Shown here: piece by piece, positions 8,647 to 17,427 of the stretch
Position numbering within the stretch: the stretch's first letter is position 1
How the letters are laid out: each line of letters begins with the position of its first letter
Source: Hoeflea_A sp040932035
Lineage (GTDB): Bacteria > Pseudomonadota > Alphaproteobacteria > Rhizobiales > Rhizobiaceae
Assembly: GCF_040932035.1 (NCBI RefSeq)
Contig: NZ_JBFRBB010000005.1
Span: 248,001-312,000, forward strand
Length of the DNA: 64,000 bases
Direction: 5' to 3'
Notes under the pieces: generated by a model
What the model was told of the DNA's origin: nothing
The model's input: the letters and a program-made list of their open reading frames with translations, nothing else
Database searches by the model: none
Position numbers and translations under genes: made by a program

Positions 8647-8832
8647 TTATGCGTTTTCTTTGTTGGTCAGAACCTGACGTCCGCGGTACATGCCGGTCTT
8701 CAGATCGATATGGTGCGGACGGCGCAGTTCGCCTGAGTTCTTGTCTTCCACATAGGTGGGAGCCTTGAGTGCATCGGTCGAGCGGCGCATGCCGCGCTTC
8801 GAGCGGGTTATTTTACTTTTAGGTACAGCCAT
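8647..8832 (-). CDS. rpmF: 50S ribosomal protein L32
   Basis: Component of the large ribosomal subunit. The 61-residue protein begins MAVPKSKITRSKRGMRRS, the universal L32 start, and continues with the basic HHIDLKTGMYRGRQVL block. It has no paired Cys zinc motif and is thus of the non-zinc type common in Proteobacteria. It is a single-gene unit closed by a strong terminator. In many rhizobia rpmF lies near mtgA, as it does here (mtgA ends at 10482). Confidence 0.97.
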   Translation of the reverse strand: MAVPKSKITRSKRGMRRSTDALKAPTYVEDKNSGELRRPHHIDLKTGMYRGRQVLTNKENA

Positions 8833-9013
8833 GGGTCTACTCCACTCGCGGGCAATACGTGTTCACCGGCCGGTCTGGGGCCGAAAAGGACACGTGTCAA
8901 TCTCGGAAATTGCGCGGGCTTATACATGGCAATTGGCCGTTTGACCAGCACCCGCGCCTATTTTTTTGCCAAATGTGCGGTTCTGGGCTTCCAAAGGCCG
9001 TTTTTCCTGCCGG

Positions 9014-9661
9014 TCAGACCTCGTCCTCGTCCACGATCCATTCTTCCGCCCGACTTGCGGCTTCCCATTCCTGCCAGGCGGGCAAGCCCTTCATGTGGTC
9101 CATATAGGACCGGACAACACGGTTTTCAGTAAGACAGTAGATGTCGAGGCGGTTAACCACCGGCGCAAACATGGCGTCCGCCGCCGAAATGTGCCCGAAG
9201 AGGAACGGTCCGTCGTAGCGCTCGAGGCAGTCCTGCCAGATTTCCTCGATTCGCGCCACATCCCTTCTTGCCGCGTCGGACACGTCGAGGGCGGCGGGTG
9301 TGCGTCGCATATTCATCGGACACTCGTTGCGGAGCGCTGCAAATCCACTGAGCATCTCGCAGCAGATCGACCGCGCGTGAGCACGGTGGTCATGCTCGTG
9401 CGGCCAGACATGGACTTCGTAGAAGAGATCGTTGAGATATTCCAGGATCGCCAGCGATTCCCAGATCGTGTGTTCTCCATGCTTGAGAACAGGCACCTTA
9501 TTTGTCGGAGAAAATGCAGAGAAGGCCGGGTTGCCAGCTTTCATGTCGAAGGGAACCAGCTCTTCCCTGAATTCAATTCCGAGGGCACGCATTGCAAACC
9601 ATGGCCTGAACGACCAGGACGAATAATTCTTGTTGCCGATGTAAAGTACCAACTCGCTCAT
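9014..9661 (-). CDS. glutathione S-transferase family protein
   Basis: A 215-residue cytosolic GST from ATG 9661 (MSELVLYIGNKNYSSWSFRPWFAMRA). The N-terminal thioredoxin-like domain holds the glutathione-site pattern NKVPVLKHGEHTIWESLAILEYL, with the conserved cis-Pro and the Glu-Ser pair; Ser residues near NYSSWS are candidate catalytic residues. The C-terminal helical domain follows. An upstream in-frame start at 9748 would add 29 residues of non-family sequence and was not used. The C-terminus is acidic (VDEDEV). The substrate is unknown. Confidence 0.88.
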   Translation of the reverse strand: MSELVLYIGNKNYSSWSFRPWFAMRALGIEFREELVPFDMKAGNPAFSAFSPTNKVPVLKHGEHTIWESLAILEYLNDLFYEVHVWPHEHDHRAHARSICCEMLSGFAALRNECPMNMRRTPAALDVSDAARRDVARIEEIWQDCLERYDGPFLFGHISAADAMFAPVVNRLDIYCLTENRVVRSYMDHMKGLPAWQEWEAASRAEEWIVDEDEV

Positions 9662-9696
9662 GGGTTCATGCTCCTTCAGTGGACGAGCTCCCGCTC

Positions 9697-10410
9697 CTAG
9701 CGCAGATAAAGCAACGGCTCGAAATGGTTCATATCCTCGAAGCTGCAAAGCGCCGGCTGTCCCAACTCCAGCAGCGAAACGGTTTGCGTGAGGCGGTCCA
9801 GCATCTCGTCAAGCGCCACTTCGTACAGTTCCAGCGCCTCGGGCGGCAACCATTTTGCCAGATAGGCAATAGTAATGTGGAATACATAGGCCTCGTGGTC
9901 GGGATGGCGATAGCCGAACGGATCACACAGCGCGTCGCGCCAGCGCTGCAACGTTTCGTTATCGCGCTCCGTCGCACCGGTGACAATCACACCATAGGGT
10001 GTGACGGCATCGACCCGCATGCTGTAGGATCCAAGATCCTGAAAGTCGGCGAACCGCTCCAGATACGTTCGGGTGATATCATCAACCGGTGCCTCGAGAT
10101 CAAATCCGGCGGGCCAATAATGCTGTTTGCGCCGGGTTTCGATAATGCCCTGCGCAAGTGTCATGTGCAGGCTGCCCGGGGCTGTGAATGCAAAGTGGTC
10201 GGCAAAGGGCAGTGTCATCAGACGACGGCGCACCTCAAGCAGCGCCCGTTCCGTCTGCGTGCCGGCAACCACATGATTGACGATGGTATTGCCGCGTTCC
10301 TGCAAAAACCGTCCGGTCTCGTCGAACCGTGACCCGACAAATGGCGGTCGCGGAGACATTCCATCCCCGGTAAGTCGGCGAAGATCAGTCCAAAACGGTG
10401 TTTTTCCCAT
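9697..10410 (-). CDS. DUF1868-type 2H phosphoesterase superfamily protein
   Basis: A 237-residue protein from ATG 10410 (MGKTPFWTDLRRL). It contains the paired HxT signatures of the 2H fold: HMTLAQG in the first half and HITIAYLAKW in the second, about 100 residues apart. Known members cleave or transfer cyclic phosphates and RNA 2',5'- or 2',3'-ends, or ligate RNA; nothing here identifies the substrate. It lies between a GST gene and mtgA, all on the minus strand, with gaps of 35 and 71 bp, so the three may be co-transcribed. Confidence 0.75.
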   Translation of the reverse strand: MGKTPFWTDLRRLTGDGMSPRPPFVGSRFDETGRFLQERGNTIVNHVVAGTQTERALLEVRRRLMTLPFADHFAFTAPGSLHMTLAQGIIETRRKQHYWPAGFDLEAPVDDITRTYLERFADFQDLGSYSMRVDAVTPYGVIVTGATERDNETLQRWRDALCDPFGYRHPDHEAYVFHITIAYLAKWLPPEALELYEVALDEMLDRLTQTVSLLELGQPALCSFEDMNHFEPLLYLR

Positions 10411-10481
10411 AGTCACGCACCCCCAGTCAGGCCCCGCACATAAGCCCAACGCATTAAGATTACAAACAAATAGGACTTGGC

Positions 10482-11195
10482 CTATTCATAAAGACATTTG
10501 ATATATGCGCCCGATTGGTGTGCGCGGCGCTCAACGACGCCTGCAAGGCGTGTCAGCCCCCGTGACGGATTCACCGGATCGCGCCTGTGAGGATTGGGCA
10601 GGGTGACGGCAAGATAGGCTGCCCGCCTGCGCGATAACTGAGCGGCCGGAACGCCGTAGTAATAGAGCGAAGCGGCCTCGATGCCATACACGCCCGGAGC
10701 CCATTCGGCGACGTTGAGATAGATTTCCATCAAACGCCGTTTGGACCAGATCGCATCGGCCGAAATGGCCAGCGGCACTTCCAGCACCTTTCGGACATAG
10801 GACCTGCTCGACCACAAAAAGAGATTCTTGACCGTTTGCATTGGAATGGTGCTTGCACCGCGCGGTCTTTCGCCGTCCAGAGCCTCGTCGATGACAAGGT
10901 TGATCGCACTCCAGTCCACACCATCATGGGAACAGTACCGGCCATCCTCGGACACTAGCACCGATTGAACCAGCGCTGGTGCGATGTCATCGAATTTCAC
11001 CCACTGACGCTCATAGCCGCGCAGCAGGACGATATCGCCCAACATCATTGTGGATACCGGATGAACAAAGGACGGTTTGTACAAAAGCATCAAGATAAAC
11101 GGAACCGCCACAACAACGACGATCGCGCGCAACACAAAACGCCTGATGCGACCAGTCCGTCGCTTGTTTTTTCGTTTTTTCTTCTTTGGCGCCAA
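10482..11195 (-). CDS. mtgA: monofunctional biosynthetic peptidoglycan transglycosylase
   Basis: Polymerises lipid II into glycan strands at the inner membrane (GT51 family). The 237-residue protein has a basic N-terminus (KKKKRKNKRRTGRIRR), one transmembrane anchor (about 24-42), and the catalytic SEDGRYCSHDGVDW box with the essential Glu. Further motifs are RGASTIPMQTVKNLFLW and KRRLMEIYLNVAEW, which contain the second catalytic region. There is no transpeptidase domain, which distinguishes it from class A PBPs. It is divergent from the polyprenyl synthase gene. Confidence 0.95.
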   Translation of the reverse strand: MAPKKKKRKNKRRTGRIRRFVLRAIVVVVAVPFILMLLYKPSFVHPVSTMMLGDIVLLRGYERQWVKFDDIAPALVQSVLVSEDGRYCSHDGVDWSAINLVIDEALDGERPRGASTIPMQTVKNLFLWSSRSYVRKVLEVPLAISADAIWSKRRLMEIYLNVAEWAPGVYGIEAASLYYYGVPAAQLSRRRAAYLAVTLPNPHRRDPVNPSRGLTRLAGVVERRAHQSGAYIKCLYE

Positions 11196-11336
11196 AACAT
11201 CCCCGGTTTTCTGATCGCTTGTTCCTCAATAAAGCAGCATTGCACAAAATAGAACCTACTTTGGTATGCGGCTAACAACCGCGCGGATGTAATATCAAAC
11301 CATTGCCGTTACAGACGCATCGTGCGAAGAGGACGC

Positions 11337-12251
11337 ATGAACGGCGACACAAACGACTTTTCAGAACGGCTTGTCGAAAGAGCGGTACAGGTCGAAGGGA
11401 TACTGGCGGAAATTCTCGACACGCGCATTCGCGACGGCGAGATAGCGCGGCCCGGCCACCTGCTGGCCGCCATGCGCCACGGCGCATTGAATGGCGGCAA
11501 GCGGCTTCGGCCGTTCCTGGTGCTTGAAACGGCCGCGCTGATGGGTGCAGACCCGGCCGCGGCCCTTCGTGTGGCGGCCGCCATCGAGTGTGTTCACTGC
11601 TATTCGCTTATCCATGACGATCTGCCGGCCATGGACAATGACGATCTGCGAAGGGGCCTTCCCACGGTTCATATCGCCTTTGACGAGGCAACGGCCATTC
11701 TGGCCGGCGACGCGCTTTTGACCCTTGCATTTGAAATCGTAACCGCACCGGAAACGGAACTGGACGACGGACGCAAGGCTGAACTGGTGCTGGCGCTTTC
11801 CCGTGCCGCAGGTCTGGGTGGCATGGCAGGCGGGCAGGCGCTGGACCTGCTGGCGGAATCGGCGCCACCGGATGAGGCCGGCATCATCACACTGCAGGCG
11901 ATGAAAACCGGCGCACTGATCCGCTATTCCTGCGAGGCCGGCGCCATACTGGCCGGCGCTCCGGCGGCCGATCGCGAGAGTCTCAAACGCTTCGGTGAAG
12001 CCATCGGCCTTGCTTTCCAGCTTGCTGACGATCTGCTCGACGTCACATCTGATAGCGGATCGATGGGCAAGGCGACCGGAAAGGATGCGGAACGCGGCAA
12101 GGCAACCCTCTTGGCACTGTACGGCGCCAGCTGGGCACGCAATCAGCTTGCGGGGCTTGTAACCGAGGCATGCGAGCTGCTCGAACCCTATGGAGGCCGG
12201 GCTCATGTCTTGCGCTCAGCAGCGCTTTTTGTCGCCGACCGCGAGCACTGA
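11337..12251 (+). CDS. ispA: polyprenyl (farnesyl/geranylgeranyl) diphosphate synthase
   Basis: Condenses IPP with allylic diphosphates to C15 or C20 prenyl diphosphates. It is a 304-residue protein from ATG 11337, preceded by GAAGAGG. The first Asp-rich motif DDLPAMDNDD spans 94-103 and the second is QLADDLLDVTSD; the GKRLRPFL box binds IPP. Two residues separate the Asp pairs of the first motif, the usual bacterial form. Residues before the motif (HCYSLIH) lack bulky aromatics at the fifth position, so chain length is not certain; farnesyl is the default for this clade. An in-frame GTG at 11322 is a less likely start. Confidence 0.9.
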   Translation: MNGDTNDFSERLVERAVQVEGILAEILDTRIRDGEIARPGHLLAAMRHGALNGGKRLRPFLVLETAALMGADPAAALRVAAAIECVHCYSLIHDDLPAMDNDDLRRGLPTVHIAFDEATAILAGDALLTLAFEIVTAPETELDDGRKAELVLALSRAAGLGGMAGGQALDLLAESAPPDEAGIITLQAMKTGALIRYSCEAGAILAGAPAADRESLKRFGEAIGLAFQLADDLLDVTSDSGSMGKATGKDAERGKATLLALYGASWARNQLAGLVTEACELLEPYGGRAHVLRSAALFVADREH

Positions 12252-12410
12252 AACGCGGCCTTGTCCATCAAGACATTAGCCGCGAAACGGTTAGAATCGC
12301 CAAAGACCGCGCGAACTGCCCCAAAATTGAAACGTTTAAGGACACATTAACTGTTCCTTGAAAAAATGCGGGCGCAATCATGACGATACGCCTCTGACCA
12401 GATGCCCGTC

Positions 12411-12432
12411 CTGCGCGACAATTTTCGCGCAG
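12411..12432. other. perfect 8-bp hairpin upstream of the hybrid kinase gene
   Basis: CTGCGCGA at 12411-12418 pairs with TCGCGCAG at 12425-12432 around a 6-base loop, about 85 bp before the kinase start. No U-tract follows. It may be a leader hairpin or an ispA 3' structure. Confidence 0.35.
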
Positions 12433-12516
12433 TGCAAAACCTGATTTCCCGCGGCGAGACGTGCAGAGCTGGATGCCTTTCCGCAACATATTATTCGTTT
12501 AGTTATTGGTACCCGA

Positions 12517-14901
12517 ATGGAAGATTTGAGCGACAATAGAAAGGGCCGGAAACGGATATCTGCCTTTCTGCGCATCAGCTATGTCGCCACTCTGGCTCTG
12601 ATCGGCAGCATCTGCATCTATTTTTACGGAGAACAGCAGGCTCAAAATCGTTCAATCGGTCATCTGGGGCTGATGGTAAAGGAGCTCGGCAAGCTTGATG
12701 AGGCACTGGCATCCCTGGCCGCTCGCGCCGAACAGGTGGAACAGCTGTCAGACGACGCCAGCATCGAATCTGTAAAAAAGGGACTTTTATTCCGACAAAA
12801 CGCCGTCAAGGAGGAGTTTCAACATTTCCGCGACCTGTGGCTCTCTCCCAAGACACCGGAAGAACTGCGGGAAACTGTGTATGCCGCCGATCGCTACATG
12901 CGCGCGGATGATCCTTTCAAGCAGTATGAGCGCATCACCGACGGCTCGAAAATCGAGGCAGCCAAAACAGTTGACGATCTGCGCTGGTCCGGCAAGCTCC
13001 TGTTTTCCATTTACGACAGTTTCCTCAACCACACCGGCGCCAAGATTTCCCAGATCATCCTGGAATCGCTCAAAGATACGACTATGGCACAGGGCCGAAA
13101 GGTGCAGACCTTTCTCCTGACCACGATTGCGGTGCTGCTTGCCCTTGGCTTTTTCGTTTTCTTGCCAATCGACATTCTGTTGTGGCGCACGGTAAGACGG
13201 CTGGATATTGCCGTTGCCCAGGCGCAGCGGGAAAGCAGCAAGGCCAAAGCCGCCGAAAGGACCAAATCCGAGTTTCTGGCAAATATGAGCCATGAAATCA
13301 GGACACCGATGAATGGCGTGCTCGGAATGGCGGAGCTTTTGGCCCGCACCGACCTCGACAACAAGCAGCGCACCTTTACCGACATCATCGTCAAATCCGG
13401 TCAGGCGCTCCTGACCATAATCAACGATATCCTGGACTTCTCGAAAATCGACGCCCGTCAGATGCAGCTTAACCCCGCACCGTTCAGCCTGCGCGAAGCG
13501 ATCGAGGACATCGCCACTCTGCTTGCCGGCAATGTTGCGGAAAAAGACCTCGAAATGGTGGTGCGATACGATCCCAACCTGCCCGACGCCTTTGTCGGTG
13601 ACGTCGGGCGGATCCGCCAGATATTGACGAACATTGTTGGAAACGCGGTCAAATTTACGGATCACGGCCAGATTATTGTCAACGTCCACGGACTTGTAAC
13701 GGACGGCAAGGCTGATATCCGCATGACCGTCGAAGACACCGGTCCCGGAATCCAGTCTGACAAACTCAGTATAATATTCGACAAATTCAGCCAGGTTGAT
13801 GGTTCTTCGACACGCAAATACGAAGGCACCGGCCTTGGCCTTGCCATCGCAGCCGGCCTCATTGAACTGATGGGAGGCCGAATCGGTGTAGAAAGCACCG
13901 TCGGAAAAGGATCGACCTTCTGGATTGAACTCAAATTGCCGGTCAGCCGCAGGGTTGACCATGAACAACCGGAAATGCCGGTCGATATCAACGGTGCGCG
14001 CATTATCGTCATCGATGGCATGAAAATCAGCCAGGATGTCATACGAGAGCAACTGCGCAGCTGGTCGTTTGACTGCGCCGCCGTGGAGTCGATCCCTCTT
14101 GCCGTGGCTCTTGCAAGAAAGTCTGCCGAACTCGGGCTACCCTCCGACCTAATCATCCTCGATACGCCGACGCCGGATGAGTCCGGCAGAAGGCTGCGCT
14201 CGGAACTGGCCGCTTCGCAGCATACGGCCAATATCCCGGTTCTGCTGATGACGGCGGTCGACCAAACGGGGACCGCCGAACTTTGCGATCGGCTCGGCTT
14301 CGCCGGCAATCTGACAAAACCGGTTCGAGCGTCGCTGATGCTGGAGACGATCACATCTGTTTTGACAAGAAGGCATTGTGGTCCGGTTGACGCTGCTGCA
14401 GCTCCGCAGCCGGAGGTTCAGCTGAATCCACTGCCGACGCTCGTCAAACAAGAGGCAGTCAGGGAAGTTGCGCCGGCTCCCAAGCCGCAAACCCTCGACA
14501 TCCTTGTCGCCGAAGACAACGATGTTAACCAGATGGTCTTCGATCATATGCTTGGGGAAACAGGATTTACATTCCGCATCGCCAGTGACGGCCAGGAGGC
14601 TATCGAACTGTGGCAGGCCTTAAAGCCCAAGCTCATCCTGATGGATGTCTCCATGCCGCGCATGAACGGCTACCAGGCAACGGCCCATATCCGTCAACAC
14701 GAGGAGGGCAGCGGTGTGCGCACACCGATCATCGGCGTCACCGCCCATGCGCTCAAGGACGACCGCTCCCGCTGCCTTGATGCCGGCATGGACGACTATC
14801 TGCCGAAACCGATTTCACCGGAAAAGCTGGCGGCCAAGCTAGAGACCTGGCTCGGAGGAGAGTTCGGTGATGAACTCCCGGCCCATCGCGATACCGCCTA
14901 G
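12517..14901 (+). CDS. membrane-bound hybrid sensor histidine kinase with two receiver-like domains
   Basis: A 794-residue sensor kinase. Two transmembrane helices (about 23-42 and 195-217) bracket a roughly 150-residue, largely helical periplasmic sensor with no recognised fold. The dimerisation/phosphoacceptor domain has His259 in FLANMSHEIRTPMNG. The ATPase domain has N box NIVGNAVKF, G1 DTGPGIQ and G2 GTGLGLAI. Next is a receiver-like domain with one of its paired acidic residues replaced (IVIDGMKIS), then a complete C-terminal receiver with acidic pair AEDND, phosphoacceptor Asp710 (LILMDVSMP), Thr (GVTAHA) and Lys (LPKPIS). There is no Hpt domain, so phosphorelay needs a separate Hpt protein. 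Ligand and target are unknown. Confidence 0.93.
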   Translation: MEDLSDNRKGRKRISAFLRISYVATLALIGSICIYFYGEQQAQNRSIGHLGLMVKELGKLDEALASLAARAEQVEQLSDDASIESVKKGLLFRQNAVKEEFQHFRDLWLSPKTPEELRETVYAADRYMRADDPFKQYERITDGSKIEAAKTVDDLRWSGKLLFSIYDSFLNHTGAKISQIILESLKDTTMAQGRKVQTFLLTTIAVLLALGFFVFLPIDILLWRTVRRLDIAVAQAQRESSKAKAAERTKSEFLANMSHEIRTPMNGVLGMAELLARTDLDNKQRTFTDIIVKSGQALLTIINDILDFSKIDARQMQLNPAPFSLREAIEDIATLLAGNVAEKDLEMVVRYDPNLPDAFVGDVGRIRQILTNIVGNAVKFTDHGQIIVNVHGLVTDGKADIRMTVEDTGPGIQSDKLSIIFDKFSQVDGSSTRKYEGTGLGLAIAAGLIELMGGRIGVESTVGKGSTFWIELKLPVSRRVDHEQPEMPVDINGARIIVIDGMKISQDVIREQLRSWSFDCAAVESIPLAVALARKSAELGLPSDLIILDTPTPDESGRRLRSELAASQHTANIPVLLMTAVDQTGTAELCDRLGFAGNLTKPVRASLMLETITSVLTRRHCGPVDAAAAPQPEVQLNPLPTLVKQEAVREVAPAPKPQTLDILVAEDNDVNQMVFDHMLGETGFTFRIASDGQEAIELWQALKPKLILMDVSMPRMNGYQATAHIRQHEEGSGVRTPIIGVTAHALKDDRSRCLDAGMDDYLPKPISPEKLAAKLETWLGGEFGDELPAHRDTA

Positions 14902-14914
14902 ACAGCGCACAGGA

Positions 14915-16174
14915 CTAAGCAGCATCGGGCCCCTTTTGACGGCCCTGCCCGAAACGGTTTTCGATATAGTCATTCACCATCGCTTCGAATTCCCGGGCTA
15001 TATTGGAGCCCCGCAGGGTTTTGACCTTCCGACCGTCGACGAAGACCGGTGCGGCGGGGCTTTCGCCGGTGCCGGGCAGTGAAATCCCGATATCGGCATG
15101 CTTGGATTCACCCGGTCCGTTGACGATGCATCCCATGACCGCGACGTTGAGCGCCTCAACCCCGGGATATTTTTCCCGCCAGACCGGCATGTTGCGCCGA
15201 ATGTCGCTTTCGATCTTCTGCGCCAGTTCCTGAAACACCGTGGAGGTTGTACGCCCGCAGCCGGGACATGCGGCGACCACCGGGACAAACTGCCTGAAGC
15301 CCATGACCTGAAGAAGCTCCTGTGCGACCTGCACTTCCCTTGTCCGGTCGCCTCCGGGCTCGGGCGTCAGCGAAATACGGATAGTGTCACCAATACCCTG
15401 CTGGAGGATAATGCCAAGAGAGGCGGATGACGCAACAATGCCCTTGCTGCCCATGCCCGCCTCCGTGAGGCCGAGATGCAAGGCGTGGTCCGAGCGCTTG
15501 GCAAGCTGTGTATAGACAGCAATAAGGTCCTGTACCTGGCTGACCTTGGCCGACAGAATGATCTTGTCGCGCCCAAGACCTATCTCTTCGGCAAGCTCGG
15601 CCGAAAGCAGTGCGGATTGCACAATCGCCTCCTGCATCACCTCCTGGGCGCTGAGGGGGCCTCCCTTTTCGTGATTTTCGTCCATCAGCCGCGTCAGCAG
15701 CACCTGGTCGAGCGATCCCCAATTGACACCGATGCGCACCGGCTTGTCGTGGCGGATCGCCGTTTCCACGATCTGGGCGAATTGCTTGTCCTTCTTGTCC
15801 TTGAAACCGACATTGCCCGGATTGATGCGGTATTTGGCCAGTGCCTCGGCACAGGCCGGATGATCGGCCAGCAGCTTGTGGCCGATATAGTGGAAATCGC
15901 CGACAATCGGCACGTCCAGCCCCAGGCGCTCCAGCCTTTCGCGGATTTTCGGCACGGCAGCCGCGCTTTCGTCCCTGTCGACGGTAACACGGACGATCTC
16001 TGATCCGGCCTTAAAGAGCGCTGCGACCTGCGCAACGGTTGCATCGACATCCGCCGTGTCGGTATTTGTCATGGACTGCACCACGACCGGATGGTCACCG
16101 CCGATCTTCACGCCGCCGACATCGACCGCGACCGACGGACGTCTTGCAAATACGTGCGAATAATAGTTGCTCAT
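14915..16174 (-). CDS. ispG: 4-hydroxy-3-methylbut-2-en-1-yl diphosphate synthase
   Basis: Iron-sulfur enzyme of the MEP isoprenoid pathway that converts the cyclic diphosphate MEcPP to HMBPP. The 419-residue protein has the TIM-barrel start (VKIGGDHPVVVQSMTNTDTAD) and the [4Fe-4S] ligands in ACPGCGRT and VMGCIVNGPGES. Length is typical of bacterial IspG without the plant insert. It is convergent with the kinase gene across 13 bp. With the polyprenyl synthase at 11337 it forms two isoprenoid genes around the kinase. Confidence 0.96.
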   Translation of the reverse strand: MSNYYSHVFARRPSVAVDVGGVKIGGDHPVVVQSMTNTDTADVDATVAQVAALFKAGSEIVRVTVDRDESAAAVPKIRERLERLGLDVPIVGDFHYIGHKLLADHPACAEALAKYRINPGNVGFKDKKDKQFAQIVETAIRHDKPVRIGVNWGSLDQVLLTRLMDENHEKGGPLSAQEVMQEAIVQSALLSAELAEEIGLGRDKIILSAKVSQVQDLIAVYTQLAKRSDHALHLGLTEAGMGSKGIVASSASLGIILQQGIGDTIRISLTPEPGGDRTREVQVAQELLQVMGFRQFVPVVAACPGCGRTTSTVFQELAQKIESDIRRNMPVWREKYPGVEALNVAVMGCIVNGPGESKHADIGISLPGTGESPAAPVFVDGRKVKTLRGSNIAREFEAMVNDYIENRFGQGRQKGPDAA

Positions 16175-16254
16175 CGGAACCTCTGTGCCGGCCAGGATGC
16201 ATTATGCCGTGAGGTGGTACAATCAGCCCTCAATGTCAACACGATGACGCTGCG

Positions 16255-16842
16255 TCATCGGCTGCCGGCCATCACAATAAGATTTGCGAGATCGCGAAAC
16301 TCGGCCTCGATCTGCTCGAGGGATTGGGCTCTGGTCTTGATTCCCTCGATCGTGTTGACAATCAGCCTGGCAAGAGCCCCGCAATCCATGCTTTCATCCG
16401 CCAGTTTGAACTCCCCGCGCCGCATTGCCTCCAGAAGGCCTTCATGCAGCGCCGCCTCGATGTCGAGCAGCCACGCATCGAACATGTCGCCGGCAATCTC
16501 TTTGTTGAGGCCAAGCAGTTCGTCGCCATGGGGCGTTGCCGAAATCTCCCTGTGCACCTGCAGGATACCGCGATCAAAGGCGTCGAATAGCCTTTCCGTA
16601 AATGGCCGGTCCGTGAACAAAGCCTCGTTCACTTCTTCAACCATCACCGCCTTCATCGCAGCCACAAATGCCCTGAAAATGTCCGCTTTGTTGCGATAAT
16701 GCTGGTAGAGCCCAGGTCGTGACATACCGGCTGCCACGGCAATGTCCTCCATTGAGGTGCGCTTGAAACCATAATTCACGAAGCGCTTGTAGGCAGCTTG
16801 CAATATCAGGTCGCGACGCGGATCGTCGGTGCTCGGTATCAT
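16255..16842 (-). CDS. TetR-family transcriptional regulator
   Basis: A 195-residue one-component repressor. The N-terminal helix-turn-helix is clear (LILQAAYKRFVNYGFKRTS, then MEDIAVAAGMSRPGLYQHY). The C-terminal ligand-binding domain is variable and gives no ligand. It is divergent from the molybdenum hydroxylase genes, with the intergenic region holding repeated TGACA/TGTCA half-sites, so it probably represses that operon and itself. An inducer among N-heteroaromatic compounds or aldehydes would fit but is inference. Confidence 0.9.
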   Translation of the reverse strand: MIPSTDDPRRDLILQAAYKRFVNYGFKRTSMEDIAVAAGMSRPGLYQHYRNKADIFRAFVAAMKAVMVEEVNEALFTDRPFTERLFDAFDRGILQVHREISATPHGDELLGLNKEIAGDMFDAWLLDIEAALHEGLLEAMRRGEFKLADESMDCGALARLIVNTIEGIKTRAQSLEQIEAEFRDLANLIVMAGSR

Positions 16843-16846
16843 ATTA

Positions 16847-16879
16847 TTGACATTCTGACATTAATTGTTATTTTGTCAA
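16847..16879. promoter_or_regulatory. candidate TetR operator and divergent promoter elements
   Basis: TGACA occurs at 16848-16852 and 16856-16860 (8-bp period) and in inverted form TGTCA at 16874-16878, in an AT-rich 120-bp divergent gap. TTGACA at 16847-16852 can serve as a plus-strand -35 element, with TATTTT 16 bases later as a weak -10; the mirror TTGACA on the minus strand (16879-16874) can do the same for the regulator. An operator overlapping both promoters fits TetR autoregulation. Confidence 0.5.
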
Positions 16880-16965
16880 ATACTCATAATTACGCATCCT
16901 ATGCGCCACCGGTTTTGCACTATTGCGTGCAGTCAAAGCAAGTCCGACACGGGAGAAGACAAGCC

Positions 16966-17424
16966 ATGAAACTGACTGTCAACGGGACGGTCCACGAGCT
17001 GGACATCGAGTCCGAAATGCCTCTTTTGTGGGTTTTGCGGGATGAATTGAAAATCAAGGGGCCGAAATTCGGTTGCGGTATCGCAATGTGCGGCGCTTGC
17101 ACGGTCCATGTCGATGGAGAGCCGGTGCGCTCCTGTTCGCTGGCGATCGGCGATGTCGACGGCGAAGTGACCACGATCGATGCGATCGGCTCGCAGGAAA
17201 CGCTGCATGCCGTCCAGGAGGCCTGGATCAAGGAACAGGTTCCGCAATGCGGCTATTGCCAGTCCGGTCAGATCATGAGTGCGGTGGCACTGCTTCGTGA
17301 TATTCCGAATCCGACGGATGAAGACATCGATGATGCCATGTCCGGCAATCTTTGCCGCTGTGGCACCTACCCGCGCATCCGCGCCGCCATCAAGAGCGCT
17401 GCGGCCATGAAAGTGGGAGCCTGA
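16966..17424 (+). CDS. [2Fe-2S] subunit of an isoquinoline 1-oxidoreductase-type molybdenum hydroxylase
   Basis: Small iron-sulfur subunit that passes electrons from the molybdenum site. It has 152 residues from ATG 16966, preceded by GGGAGAAG. The plant-type cluster ligands are Cys37, Cys42, Cys45 and Cys57; the second cluster in the helical domain uses Cys95, Cys98, Cys130 and Cys132. This is the IorA/CoxS arrangement. The large subunit starts 3 bp after its stop, so the two are co-translated. No separate FAD subunit is present, as in the two-subunit IorAB class that donates electrons to membrane cytochromes. Confidence 0.93.
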   Translation: MKLTVNGTVHELDIESEMPLLWVLRDELKIKGPKFGCGIAMCGACTVHVDGEPVRSCSLAIGDVDGEVTTIDAIGSQETLHAVQEAWIKEQVPQCGYCQSGQIMSAVALLRDIPNPTDEDIDDAMSGNLCRCGTYPRIRAAIKSAAAMKVGA

Positions 17425-17427
17425 TCG

